A stretch of DNA of 64,000 bases from Parasponia andersonii (GCA_002914805.1 JXTB01000038.1:1226242-1290241); one strand, 5' to 3'. Counted from the stretch's first letter, positions 20,614 to 32,609 are shown. Numbers and translations are program-made. The notes: generated by a model from the letters alone, not told the origin.

Positions 20614-23195
20614 TTAGCGGGCTTTCTTTAGACGCTTTGGGGGTCGCATTGAGTCTTTCCTTGAATCCTCGGGAATTTTCAAGTCAATAAATGGCTGCAT
20701 GCATTTGAGAGCCATTTATAGTGAGAAGACAGACAACTTATCTCAGTATCTAAAACAAAATATAGCTATGAAAATCATTCAATACTGGAGTGTAATGAAA
20801 ACATATGCAAACATTAGGTCACTCATATTTATTTTCCACACAGATAATATCGAAGATACAAAGCTAAACGATCAGTAGGACTGAACAAATATTTAGTCAT
20901 TGTATTTTAAGTTTTTCAGTCTTTTCAAACTGGGAGAACAATGTTTCCTTATGAAAAAGAAAAATGTCAATGTTACATAATCCATTGCCAAATAAGGGGA
21001 AAAAAATCAGTTCACGGGGAATAGAAGAAAGTCCAATTTGCTTGGCAGTTGCAGCCACAAAAATGAGGGAGAAAAGAAAATAAGATCAAAGAAAATAGGG
21101 GCTCTTTATACTTAATTTCTTCAGTTAAGATCAGATTTGTCGGTAAACTGAAAAAAACAATCTACATACACACCATAGCCAGATCACACAATGAATTGTT
21201 TTTAACCCCCAGATGCAAAATTTGCCTATTAACACTGCTTTAGTGACACCGTGTGAGGCTTCACCCAGGCACAATGGCCTACTGGCTACTATCTCAGACA
21301 TAATAATCCAATGCTTTGACACCTAAGAGGTCTTTCGATAATAAGTTTTTCTGCTCCAACATAAACCAGTCCAGTAAATAAAGCTCATGATCCTGATGGA
21401 TACCGGACATGCAGTATTTCTGAACTTTCCAGTATCAAAAAACCATTTGGCTGTCATTGATGCATATTTAGACTCCAGCTCAATCAAAGTTCTAAAATGA
21501 CGAGGCAGAAGATTGACAACAAATAAAAAATGACTTTAGCAAGGAACCTTAAGATTTTCCTTTGGAATCAATTGAAAAGTTAACATAACAGTAAAATTCA
21601 TACCCTTTTGGATAAAGAAAACAACAGAACACCATTACCCTTTCGGACATTCAATTCAGTAAAATTCAACCTCATAAAGAGGAGATCTTAGGTTTTTCCT
21701 TTCCCAGTGATGGAACAAATCTACATCTCATTAAAGTCAGGGTTAAACCCAGGACGTACTTATTAAGAAAATTGTGTAAAACCCAAGTTATAAACATTAG
21801 TAATGTTTTGAATCGGTTGATGAAAAGTTAAATTTACGCTAAAAATTCAATCTTTAAATCCAGAGATTACATGATCACTGACTGAGAATGAAAGAACAGA
21901 TTCAGGAATGAAGTAGGTGAGTATCATATCTAACCTCATCCCACTTTCTTTGGAGTTCCAAAAGCTCTTGACAGTATGCAAGGCATTCTGCATGGTATAC
22001 AGCAGCTAACTCTTTTATGAGAGCTTTCCTTTTGATGATTCCAATCACTTCAAAGAAGAATTAAAGCCATGATAAGAATCATATGCAAGAGCTGTTATTA
22101 GTATTTTAATGTAACATATAAAAATCAGTTTGCAGTGGTAAGACGAAAGCACAACTATCAGAAATTTAACCATTCTAATTGAAATGACATTTTTTTTTTC
22201 ATTTATAATTTGTTTAGACATATCCATCGAAATTGCATAGGGTAATTTGTCCATTATAGGGGTTCATCACTTCATCTATCGCTACAGAATACGTTCTTTA
22301 TATAATGGATTCACAGACATCTTCCTATTTTCCAGATATAAATACACAATTTTTGGCCGACGCTAGACAAATTCACACAGATTGAGACGAAAGGGGGGAA
22401 AAATTGAGGCAGCACAAAGAGATTACTTTGATTTGTTTGATTATCAATTAGAAAATTTGATATAATACGTGAAGTTTGCTTTGAATGTTTCCGGATAAAA
22501 CAAATTTTATTCTTTCAAAGATCGAAATTAACCAAACATTATTAGGACTCAAGTAAGGCTCTGGTTAACATAAAAACAGGCAATATAAATATAGACGAAA
22601 AGAAAGGGAAAAAAATTGCGCATATAACATTAAGAACTAACTGATCCAACCAAAAACCCAGATTGAGACCACTAAAATCATTCACCAGCTACTGCATAAT
22701 TCTAACCAATGGAGAATAAATATATACGTATACACAGACGCTATAAACACAATCGAGCGAATATAATGACGACACAGATGCCCAAAACTCGACAGTTTGT
22801 GTGTGTATATATATATATATATATGTATATAACGCTATAAACACAATAGAAGGAATATAATGATGACCCAGATGCCCAAAATTCGAAAAACAAATATACA
22901 AAACGCTATAAACACGAAGGGAGCATAAAATGAGGACCCAGATCACCAAATTCGAAAAACATATATATATATATATAAACGCTATAAACAAGAAGGCAGG
23001 CATATAATGAGGACCCAGATGCCCCAAAATTCGAAAAGAAAAATATAAGGGGGAGGATAAGGAGATACTTCGACTGGGATCGAAGGGCGGAGGAGGTGTT
23101 GGAGGTTCAGGTTGAGGCTTGGCCTGAGCCGAGTCCGGCTGAGAGGGCGCCGTAGAAGGAAGGGGCTCTTGTTGTAGTAGTCGTTCTTGACCCAT
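20614..23195 (-). CDS. small conserved plant protein of unknown function, 3 exons
   Basis: Three minus-strand exons join into a 106-residue protein: exon 1 23069-23195, exon 2 21935-22047, exon 3 20614-20694. Junctions: donor CGAA|GTATCT, acceptor AAG|TG (completing an ATG codon), donor GAG|GTTAGA, acceptor GCAG|CC. Residues 1-40 are rich in Pro, Gln and Ser and end in 'PPPPFDPSR'. Residues 43-80 look like an amphipathic helix, probably coiled coil ('IKRKALIKELAAVYHAECL', then 'CQELLELQRKWDE'). The C-terminal 'RPPKRLKKAR' has the look of a nuclear localisation signal. I recognise the central block as a type of plant protein annotated as uncharacterised, but know no function. The gene converges on ERO1 and diverges from the WD40 gene 1.4 kb away. 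Exon 3 is only 81 bp and intron 2 is 1.24 kb, so it is easily missed. Confidence 0.8.
22738..23039. repeat. four-copy minisatellite in intron 1 of the small gene
   Basis: The unit 'acgctataaacac..' followed by 'acccagatgcccaaaattcg' starts at 22738, 22832, 22903 and 22979. Copies are 71-94 bp apart, separated by variable (TA)n spacers. The last copy ends about 30 bp from the exon 1 splice donor of the minus-strand gene. Confidence 0.93.
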
Positions 23196-24555
23196 TGGTT
23201 GGTTCGCTCTTGAATTCTTTCTGGGCTAAACCCAAATAATTTCAAGGTTTCTGATTTATATATTTTCTGTGAACTTGTTTTGGGAGTATAGTAGTACCCT
23301 CTTGTTTTTTACACTGTTTCCAATCAACCTGGTTTTCATATTCGAAGACAAGTTTCTCATCCATCTCTAGAGAGAGCCACTTTGACCTTCAATAATTACA
23401 TGTCATGAACATATTACATATCCACTGAGAGAGAAATAAAATAAAAATTAGATAGTTTTGAAAACATATGTCGTTTATGGTTGAACGATATGTCGGTTTC
23501 AGTTGGCTTTTGTTCATACATGAACCGGGAAAAAAAAATAAAACCGACATGTCGTTTTCACCTAAAAATATATAGTCTTTTTTTTTTTTTTTAAATAATA
23601 GCCAATCCGGATCTGGGGCGCCCTAACCCCAATTTTTAATTTACATTAATTTAGTAAAATAGAAAGGAAACAATGATTTGTCCACCTCAATTTTTAACTT
23701 GCTTTTTTATTCTAAATTTTTTGTTAGTAAAATTATTATTATTATTATTATATATATATATACTAATAAAATTCCTAGTATATATATATTTGTATACATA
23801 TATTATTTTAGAAGGTCAAATATTTCATTAAAATTATTTAAAAAATAAAAGAAACAAGTGTTTAAAAGAAAATTCTTAATATATGAAGAACTAGGAGACC
23901 ACTTTGCTTGTATTGATAAGGAATATTTTTTTTAATGATATTGACAATATGATTAATATACAACAATAAACTCATTAATCTATTTTAAATGTGTTTAAAG
24001 GGAAATATTTTGTAAATTTTTTATTTTGTTCAAAAATTGTCTTATGCCCCCAAGTAATAAAGTTCTTTGGCTCCACCCCTAATTCTAATAATTTGTGTTA
24101 AAATCTATGCCCTTTTTAAAACTCATACGAGTGTCTACTACTATTGTTTAGATATTTTAATAGTAAATGATTAAGAATAATAAGATGAAAAACTTTGATA
24201 AATTATATGCTATATATCAAAATTTAGGAACCTAAATAAGATTTTTAGTACAAGAATCACTAATGAGATTAATTAATTATTATTTATGTCATCAATATAA
24301 GATAAGTGATTAAAGTGGAGAAAAGAGATTAAAAAAAAAAAATAAAGTAAAAAATTATGGACAATTTAAAGTTTAAATGACAAGACGAGATATATGATTA
24401 AAGTAATGACTTTAGATTTTGGGTAAAGAAAAATGATTAGAATGGCTTGGACTTGGAGGGTCCTTGGTGATGCAGCGACATGCCGTTTAATGTTACTACC
24501 TTTCTTCTCTTAAACCCAATCAAAATTCTGCTTCTTCTTTTTCTTCCAGCCTCCA

Positions 24556-24590
24556 TTAGGGTTTAGGGTTTATCCCAATCGAAACCCTAA
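24556..24590 (+). promoter_or_regulatory. telo-box cluster of the WD40 gene
   Basis: A doubled TTAGGGTTT (24556-24571) and an AAACCCTAA (24582-24590) lie 28-62 bp before the start codon. Telo-boxes near the transcription start are characteristic of plant genes for translation and ribosome biogenesis, which fits the predicted function of the gene. Confidence 0.75.
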
Positions 24591-24617
24591 GACACAGCAT
24601 CAACACAGGGCTCAGCC

Positions 24618-26887
24618 ATGAGCCTAATCGCAGGCTCATACGAACGATTCATATGGGGATTCAAGCTCAAACCCCTTAAACACTCCCCTGACTCTAAAAC
24701 CCTAATCCTAACCCCACTCTTCTCCTACCCTTCCCACCTCTCCTCCATCACCACCGTCGCCGCCGCCGGCCCGGCCGCTGCTTCTGGCGGCTCCGACGAC
24801 ACCATCCACCTCTACGACCTCGCCGCCGCCTCCTCCCTCGGCTCCCTCAACGACCACACCGCCACTGTCACCTCCCTCTCCTTCTTCACCCCTCCAAACC
24901 TCTCCTTCCCTCGGAACCTCATCTCCGCCTCCTCCGATGGCTCCGTCTGCATCTACGATGCTGATCCTTTCGTCCTCCTCAAGACGGTGAGGGTTCACAA
25001 GAAGGGGATTAACGACCTCGCCGTGCACCCGTCGGGGAAGTTGGCACTGACGGTGGGGCGGGACGAGTGTCTGGGGATGCTTAATTTGGTGAGGGGAAGG
25101 AGGAGCTTCTACTGCCGGATGGGCATGGAGGCTAGCTTGGTGAGGTTTGATTCGGGTGGGGATAAGTTCTTTATGGTGATGGATGAGAAGATTTCGATTC
25201 ATGAGGCCGAGGATGCCAAGCTTGTTTCCGAATTGGAGAACCGGAAGCGGGTTCTTTGCGCTGCCTCCGGCGAGGTATTTAGCTTGTTGGGTCTTTATCT
25301 GCGTGTTTTGTCATTGCTATTGGGTTGGATTTGGCTCTGCATTTCGGGTTTTCGTTGATTAAATTTAGTATTATCTTGTTGAGTTCATTTTGAAGTTTCG
25401 GGCAATGAACTATTCGCTGTTTTGATTTGATCATTGCTTAGAAACCTTCATAGAGGACTCTCATAAACTTATAGGCATTGAATTTGAGATAGCATATGTA
25501 AAGAGTCTGCCAGAAACTTTACTTGTTATAATGCTTTTGTTGAGGGGATTAGGTTTTTGCCATATGGTTGATTCATGAAATAACAGGTACCGTGGAATGT
25601 TATTCTTTTCTGGTTCATGTTGAATATGACCTTCCTAGAAAATGGAAACCTTGTTTCTCATATGCTTTTTATTTTTAACCCTTTTCTCTTATGAAATACG
25701 GCCTGTTCTGCTGCACATGTACGTAGTCTTTATAAGGTAGTATGTGGAGAAGTAGCTACATCTCAAAAGCAAAAAAGTAAGAGGAAGAATTTTGGTCATA
25801 ACCGGCAGTTCGGATTTTCATTTTATTTTTGTTCTGTTCATTAATGTTAAGCCTAATTTATGGCAGAGTGGTCTTCTTTTTACTGGTGGTGAGGACCGGA
25901 GTATTACTGCATGGGATACGAACAGTGGGAAAATTGCATACAGCATTGAGGATGCGCACTCTGCCCGTGTAAAAGGAATTGTTGTGCTTACTGGGAATGC
26001 AGGTGCTGTTGCTGATGAGGATCCATACTTAGTAGCTTCTGCGTCATCAGATGGGGTTATACGAGTTTGGGATATTCGAATGGCCATGAAGGAGAAGGCA
26101 AATCCATTAGCTGAGACTAATACAAAATCAAGGATAACTTGTCTAGCTGGCTCTTCTCTTAAATGTAAGTTTACTGTTGTACGCCCTGCACGTTAATTTT
26201 TCACTTACATCGAGAACCTTCAAAGAGTTTTTGAGAGAGCATATTGGCCATTGGTATGGCCAATTCTCTTGAGCATGTATTTAAATGCTGCCTAGAATTT
26301 TATGTGAGATGCGTTACCCAAATATGAGTATCAAAAATGCGACCATGTTAAAATTGGTTAGCAAGCTGGATAAATTAAAAAAAAATGAACTCCAAGAAAA
26401 AGAAGGCCAGGGGAAAACACTCATGCTAAAGAAAAAAGAAGGGAAACACATATGGACAAACGTACAAATTCATATCAGGTAGGTTTTTGTGTTGCACTTT
26501 TTATATTGATTTTGTTTGAATTGCCTGAAGTTAACCTGCCAGAATCTGTTCTGGTGGCTTCTAAAGCATAGTAGTTAGAGGTGGTAGGCTGGAAAGTCCA
26601 TGGATTCAAGAAAACCTGTGTAAGAAATGAGTGAACACCCTATTACATCTCTGTTTATAATTGGCATTGTGAGGCTGCAAATTGCAGCTAAATATGCTAC
26701 AATGTGAACGTGGATTTATGGTTTTGGCTGCTTTCATATCAAATGATAATTTCGATCTTCATCTTTAGTTGTGTTCTGTTATTTATTGCTCCCTTTTCCT
26801 TCTTTTTCAGCATCCAAAAAGCTGCAGATTGGAAAAGATTTACCAAAAGCAGAAAATGATGCTGCAACAGAAGACATTACATCCTAA
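24618..26887 (+). CDS. p21-activated kinase-interacting protein 1-like WD40 protein (PAK1IP1/MAK11), 3 exons
   Basis: The exons are 24618-25274, 25867-26164 and 26811-26887; the splice sites are GAG|GTATTT, GGCAG|AGTGG, AAAT|GTAAGT and TTCAG|CATCC. They give 343 residues, close to plant PAK1IP1-like proteins. The start 'MSLIAGSYERFIWGFKLKP' is typical. WD40 repeats follow: 'GGSDDTIHLYDL', 'SASSDGSVCIYD', 'HKKGINDLAVHPSGKLALTVG', 'FTGGEDRSITAWDT' and 'SASSDGVIRVWDI'. The tail after residue 310 is polar and probably disordered. The yeast counterpart Mak11 acts in 60S ribosomal subunit biogenesis in the nucleolus; the animal protein also binds PAK1. Exon 1 is GC-rich, with a 'TVAAAGPAAAS' stretch, unlike the AT-rich introns. 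Telo-boxes just upstream support the ribosome-biogenesis role. The gene is convergent with the PPR gene. Confidence 0.9.
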
Positions 26888-29461
26888 AAACTGTAGAATT
26901 AGTTGGAACTCCTTGTGAGGTCTTGATATGCGTGTCTCTTGGTATTGCCAAGTAACTGCTGCAAGTTGAGTTGTGTCACTCTAATGGTGGTCCTGTCGTC
27001 CAACATATCAATTTTGTCTGTAAATCTTGTTTGAATTTTTTAATTTTAAAATTTATTGTTACCTTCTGGCTCGCTAGTGATTTAAATGCTTTTGTATTCT
27101 TTGCAAACATGAAAAGGAGTAAAGGAACTCTTTGTTTCGCATTCTTATTCCACCGTTTTCTGCTTTTCTTTTACGAATTAAAGAGAGAATTCGAGCTTTG
27201 CCAAGTGGGGTTCTTGTTCCTCTGAATCGTCACTGTTCTTTTTTCTCTCGTTCTTTTGAGCATCTGAGATTGTCTAGTAACAGTTTGCTCTTTGTTCAAT
27301 AAACGAAAAACAATGCATACGCGATATTATCTGCTTTTTGTATTTTTTTTCCCTTGTATTCATAAAATATCGAAATGTTATCAATAAAAATATCGATTTT
27401 TTTTTTTTCCCTTTTCTAGAGCCTTTTTCTTAAAACAAATTATGCTAAATATAAAGGCACAGTCTCCTCTCCGCAAAATGTGAGTAAAACTTTGGAGCTG
27501 CTGATATTGACTTAGAATCTTTTAACTCTTGAAGAAAAACATCAATGAACATGTACGTGGCACATAAGTAAATATCTTAAGAACTACTCAAATAAAATAA
27601 GTTAGGAAGAGGATGGAAATTTCTCTTACGATTTCCAACATTCTAAAAACTCTTACGGTATTAAATGAATTACAAATATTCTACATTATCGTAATAATTT
27701 TTAATTGTTTTCATTCTAATTCAGAATTAATTATAATTTTTAAGATATAAACATGAAATGTAATATGTATTCAAGTAATATTGTGATATGCATTCTAATT
27801 TTATATTGTTATATAAAATAAACTTCAATCGTTTTTCTTACTACGTGCACATATTTTATTGTTATGTATATAAACACAAGATTAAAAAAAATTAAAAAAA
27901 TTATGCAATATCAATTATTTTAGCGTTTAAAGTTTTACTTAAAAATAATATTTTTAGGATAAATTTCGATAATTTTTTATAATATCTTCGACATCAACAT
28001 TATTATAAGTATTATCCATAAAATCAAACTTCGACATCAACACCAATATCAATATTTTCATCGTTGCCGATACTCTCCAACCCTTGGGTTATAATGAATC
28101 GAATGATAAATGTGAAAACACACTTCTGTCTTGTGGCTATATATGTAGGATGAGGCACTTGGAACTATTAAAAGTACAGTTGGTTTGATTCTTGAATGTT
28201 CCAAGATTAAGATTATGGTCGCATTTGATATAGAAACACACTTCACAATAATGAATGATCTCTGCAACTCATATGCTGAGGTGTTGAATTGAAAGCCGAT
28301 CTTTAAGCAACTTCACTGGTAAGATATTAGCTCAGTTTATTCTGCAAACTGCAAGTAGAGTAGAAAGGCCTGCAGCTGGAGATTCCTAAAGTACCACCAA
28401 TGAGCATTATCCTCATTGTTGAGATGTTCTCTACGGAAATACAAATAAAATCCACTAAAATGGCTACTTTCTACCTCAAATCTTGTCTTCTTCTGGGTGA
28501 AGACTGTAGAAGCTGACAATACTAAAATGAATATCAATATCAATCTATCATGACTTAGTTAACAAGTATCAAAACTACTCTGCTAATATCCAAATGTTTG
28601 GGGCATGAATGAATAAAATGATTAGTGTGAGAACACATGAATTTTCAAAAAACAGACAGCAAATGGTTTTGTGTTTTCCTGTGCCTATACATACTGGAAA
28701 CAAGTACTTGGAACTCTGAACAACAAGGATTGACATACATAAAAGTATGCTTTATGACTTTCGAATCTTCTAAGTTAAGACTGCGGTAGCATTTGATGTA
28801 GGGTAAATACAAATTTAAAACAATTTCTGCAACTCGTATGCTGATTTGTTGACTGGAAAACTAACCGTTATCTACTTAAAAACACCTCTTTCTCCTGAAA
28901 CAGTCTGAACAGCTCTTGATGGTACAAAAACAGAAAGTTTGGCCTGTGCTCTGTGGTAAATGATTGGTTCTTCCTCTTGTCAATGTTGTTTATACAAGCA
29001 ATAAATCCTTGAACAATGAGGTATGCCAAGAACAAAGGAAAGTAATACCAAATATAAGGACAATTTTGCCTCTTTTGCTGAAACCGTTAAGCATGCACCG
29101 AGATTTTCTCCTCACACCTTTTACCTTATCGGTTTATAGCTCGAATCTGTTACTTTCTCGGTAGCTTGCTGTCTTTGTCCACTGATGAACTAGAGACGTT
29201 TACATTCAGAGCAACGAGCATTATCCTTAGTCCCTTTGAGATCTATATGGAACAAAGTGAGACTAAGTTGAACCATGAAGAACATGCACTTAAAAGAAGT
29301 TCGTTGTCTAAGTTGGAAGATGATGGAAGCCTCGATTAAATGGTTCTCTTTCTACCCCAACTCTTGTATTCTTCTTGGCAAAGATTGCAGAAGCTGATAT
29401 GCACTCCAACAGGAAAAGAAAAAAGAAAAATAGTGGGGAAGCATGCACAAGAACTTTGTGT
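26888..29461. other. convergent intergenic region with diverged duplications
   Basis: 3' UTR sequence of the WD40 gene runs from 26888. The rest, to the stop of the PPR gene, has no supported gene. From about 28090 to 29415 several blocks occur two or three times (see the repeat entry). Confidence 0.6.
28090..29415. repeat. diverged direct repeats downstream of the PPR gene
   Basis: Blocks around 28150-28300 ('acttggaact', 'gcatttgatat', 'tctgcaactcatatgctga') recur at about 28700-28860. Blocks around 28400-28520 ('gagcattatcct', 'tctaccycaa', 'gaagctgac/tat') recur at about 29215-29400. Order is preserved, so this is an old, partly deleted tandem duplication, probably within or just beyond the PPR 3' UTR. 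Confidence 0.65.
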
Positions 29462-31705
29462 TCATAACATCTTCTCTGAACTCTTGTGTTCGACTTCCTT
29501 GATTTCCAGCTCCAAGATTCCTAATATCGTATAAATTTCATCAGATGTCAGATGAGATCGGTCAGCCACCCGGAACTCATGTACACGCCCATTTATCTCT
29601 AACCAGCTACAGCCTGGGGTTTTCTTAAGTCCTCTATCTCTAAGAACACTTCTCATTTTAGCGACTCCATCCCACTTTCCGGCTGCAGCATAAATGTTGG
29701 AGAGTAATATATAGTTTCCAGCATTCTTCGGTTCCATAGTTATAAGCTTCTCAGCAGCAAACTCAGCAAGGCCAGTCTCTGAACGTTTCATCTTGCAGGC
29801 GCTCAACAAAGGTCCCCAAACCCGAGCGTCTGGTTCGAAGGGCATTGATTTCACGAGTTCCCTGGCTTCATCTATATGCCCAGCACGCCCTAATAGATCT
29901 ACCATGCAAGCGTAATGCTCCTGATTTGGTTGGCAACCATATGATTCTATCATCTCCTTGAAAGCCCTTTTACCTTCTTTAACAAGACCTGAGTTTACAC
30001 AGGCTGTTAGTATTCCTAGAAAGGTAACATGATCAGGCTTCATATTTGATTGCTTCATTTTGTTGTACAAATCAAAGCATTGTTGCCAGTCCCCATGCTT
30101 AGCATACGCACTAACCATAGAGTTCCATGTGATTACATCCTTATCATTGATTTTCTCTTCATCAAAAAGCTTCCGAGCCATCTCAATGCATCCACATTTT
30201 GCATAGCTGACAAGAAGAGCTGTATTAAGAGATGATAGTGAACTAAGGCCAGATTTCATCGAAAATCCCTGCAAGTACTTTACATTCTCTAGTGCCCCAA
30301 TATTCACACAAGCAGGCAAGATGTTAATAATTGTAACGAAGTCAACTTTACATCCATTAGATATCATATTGGAGAAGAGAGAAAGAGCATCAAGAGACTG
30401 ATCATGGTTTACATATCCTTTAATCATTGCACTCCATGAAACCAAAGTCTTGTTTTCCACCAAGTCAAAAATCTTACTTGCTGAACTTAACCGATCACAT
30501 TCACAATACATGTCAATTAGAGAATTATGAACTGATACTTGGTAATCTGAACCATTTCTTATCACGTGGGCATGCATTTGTTTGCCCCACTCAATAGCTT
30601 TCAACTGAGTAACTGAAGAAATCGCAGGAAGTGCAGTAAACAAATCAGCTCTTATACCTGATCTTCCCATACCTCTTAGCAGTTGAATGGCATCTTTTGG
30701 GCAACCATTTCTAGAATTTGCTGATATCATTATATTCCAAACCACACAATCTTTCTGAGGCATTTTCTCGAACAACAGTCTGGCGTCTTTCAAAGCACCC
30801 AACTTGGCATAGGAGGACAATAAAGCAGTATTAACAGACAAATCCTCTCCCAAGTTACTCACTAAAACCAAACAATGAACACCCTTTCCCACACTCACTG
30901 AATTCAAAGTAACGCTTGATCTCAGCAAGTTGATCATAGTTAGAGAACTGGGTTCTATTTTCTCCATTCTCATTCTCTTAAAAAGCCGATAACTCTCTTC
31001 GCCTTTACCATTTTGAGCAGCCTCAGTGATCAAAACATTCCAATAATCCAGTCTGGAAAAAGAGTTGTTTCCATCAACCAACTCTGTCTCACTCACAAAA
31101 TCACCACTTTGTCCATAAATTTCTTCCAGAGCAGCAACCACCAAGCCAAATGAATCAAAACCCAATTTCAAAACATGCCCATGAACCCTTTCCCCGTTTC
31201 TAACATCTCCTAAGCCATTACAAGACCTTAAAACAAAAGGGTAAGTTTCTTCATCAGGGTACATGGATTTCATGACCATTTCTTGGTAAACCAAAATGGT
31301 CATTTCAAACTCACCAAACTTCGCCAAATTTCTCAACAGTGCATTGTAAAGAACTGAACTTGGGTTTTGAATAGAATCAAAGACTCGTTTTGAGAGATTA
31401 AGATGGCCCAGTTTGTAGTAGCAGTTAATGAGCTTGGAACACAACGTTGAGTTCTGGTGTAGGCCATGGAGAATGAACCGGGCATGGATTTGTTTGAGCT
31501 GTTGAGGTTTAGTACAGAGGTTCAAGAGGGAAGAGAATGTGCTGAAGGGTCTTGTTTGGTGGCCTGGAAAGTGCGGGAATTTGAGAATGAAGAGTTGGCT
31601 GGGAGACATCTCAACGCAAACGAGCTTTTTCTTGGGGCGGGCTTTGTTTGGTACATGAGAGGACGTACAGGTCATTTCACATTGCCAAAAATGGAAAACC
31701 ACCAT
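29462..31705 (-). CDS. pentatricopeptide repeat protein, PLS class with E/E+ domain
   Basis: A 747-residue single-exon PPR protein. PPR motifs in P-L-S order fill residues 80-640 (for example 'SLIDMYCECDRLSSASKIF' and 'NTALLVSYAKCGCIEMARKLF'). They are followed by 'HYACMVDLLGRAGHIDEA' and an E domain ('NYILLSNIYAAAGKWDGVAKMR', 'KKTPGCSWLEI'). The E+ region ends soon after 'VHEFRVADRSHLTSDEIY'. No DYW domain is present. Such proteins bind organelle RNA, often for C-to-U editing, with the deaminase supplied in trans. In-frame Met codons occur at residues 1, 11 and 33. Met33 (31609) begins 'MSPSQLFILKFPHFPGHQTR', which looks like a mitochondrial presequence, and is my preferred start. Target site and exact orthologue are unknown. 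It diverges from the ALIS gene. Confidence 0.95.
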   Translation of the reverse strand: MVVFHFWQCEMTCTSSHVPNKARPKKKLVCVEMSPSQLFILKFPHFPGHQTRPFSTFSSLLNLCTKPQQLKQIHARFILHGLHQNSTLCSKLINCYYKLGHLNLSKRVFDSIQNPSSVLYNALLRNLAKFGEFEMTILVYQEMVMKSMYPDEETYPFVLRSCNGLGDVRNGERVHGHVLKLGFDSFGLVVAALEEIYGQSGDFVSETELVDGNNSFSRLDYWNVLITEAAQNGKGEESYRLFKRMRMEKIEPSSLTMINLLRSSVTLNSVSVGKGVHCLVLVSNLGEDLSVNTALLSSYAKLGALKDARLLFEKMPQKDCVVWNIMISANSRNGCPKDAIQLLRGMGRSGIRADLFTALPAISSVTQLKAIEWGKQMHAHVIRNGSDYQVSVHNSLIDMYCECDRLSSASKIFDLVENKTLVSWSAMIKGYVNHDQSLDALSLFSNMISNGCKVDFVTIINILPACVNIGALENVKYLQGFSMKSGLSSLSSLNTALLVSYAKCGCIEMARKLFDEEKINDKDVITWNSMVSAYAKHGDWQQCFDLYNKMKQSNMKPDHVTFLGILTACVNSGLVKEGKRAFKEMIESYGCQPNQEHYACMVDLLGRAGHIDEARELVKSMPFEPDARVWGPLLSACKMKRSETGLAEFAAEKLITMEPKNAGNYILLSNIYAAAGKWDGVAKMRSVLRDRGLKKTPGCSWLEINGRVHEFRVADRSHLTSDEIYTILGILELEIKEVEHKSSEKML

Positions 31706-32609
31706 AAAGTTTTCCTTTTTAATTTTATTTCTGGCTATGCAACATATTAGTCGTTAGTCTCTCTCTCTCTCTCTTGCCATGGTATACAGTTTCTCTCTCG
31801 GAAAGCTAAGAATATTAGAGAAAGTTTCATTTTTGCTGAACTCGAATCAATCTTTGGCTTGCTTTTGGTTCTATTCCATTGTCACAAGAGCTAAACCCAC
31901 ATCTCAAATCTTCAGATCTCTCTTTCTTTGGTCTTCAGGTTTCGGAGGTAAACTTTTTTTCGGGTCCCATTTTCTGAAATTTATCAAATTTTCAATTCTG
32001 TCAATTTCGTTTTAATTTCTTCTTCCAAGATGTCATTGTTCGACCTGGCTAAGAAAATAGCTGAAGCCATATATGTCAGACATGTATAAATATATTGTCT
32101 TTTATGTTCTTATGTTATCCAAAAAACCATGATAAGGAAAGGCTTTAACTAGCTGGGCTTTGCACGAAATTCAGATTACCATTATTTTTTGGGGGACTTA
32201 TATGATTTAAAGTTGATGGGATTAGTACTGGGCTGCAGCACCTGAAATCAAATATGAATATCCACCATTCTATGGTATGGATAGCATTTATATCTACACA
32301 TATCACAAAAGACAAATACATGAAGATTTCAAAATAAAAAGAGCTTTACCCCTAGTTTGGCTATAGGAAAGGTTATTTTGTGACTGTTTATGCCTGAGCA
32401 ATGGGAGACTGAACTAATTGAATCAATGGAATGTGGGAAGTTCTTTCTATCATTTGGAATCGTGATGTTTACTTGAGGCTGGAATTGAAATTTGGACATA
32501 AGAATGATGAAGACTGGATTCTTCTGATGTAGGCTATATCATTGGGGCTGAAGGCTAATTCAACGGGATCAGTGCATTTGTGGGGTTGTGCTGCTGAAGT
32601 CTAGAATTG
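31706..32609. promoter_or_regulatory. shared promoter and ALIS 5' UTR region between divergent genes
   Basis: Only about 0.9 kb separates the PPR start from the ALIS ATG. It includes (TC)n at 31757-31774 and a likely non-coding first ALIS exon ending GGAG|GTAAAC at 31947, followed by a 5' UTR intron. If so, the true promoter shared by the two genes is only about 100-200 bp. The 5' UTR exon is inferred from the donor and the lack of other function. Confidence 0.45.

Noticed and set aside
22738..23039. CRISPR-like regular repeats
   Set aside because: Tandem units with variable TA spacers in an intron of a plant gene; not a CRISPR array.
22689..23068. Extension of the small gene's first exon into a 168-codon frame
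   Set aside because: The frame continues through intronic minisatellite copies; a good donor at 23068/23067 and a phase-matched downstream exon give the better model.
24708..25202. 164-codon antisense frame opposite the WD40 gene exon 1
   Set aside because: Gly/Glu/Val-rich shadow of a GC-rich exon; the sense frame has clear WD40 repeats.
31466..31750. 94-codon plus-strand frame over the PPR start
   Set aside because: Antisense shadow of the PPR coding sequence.
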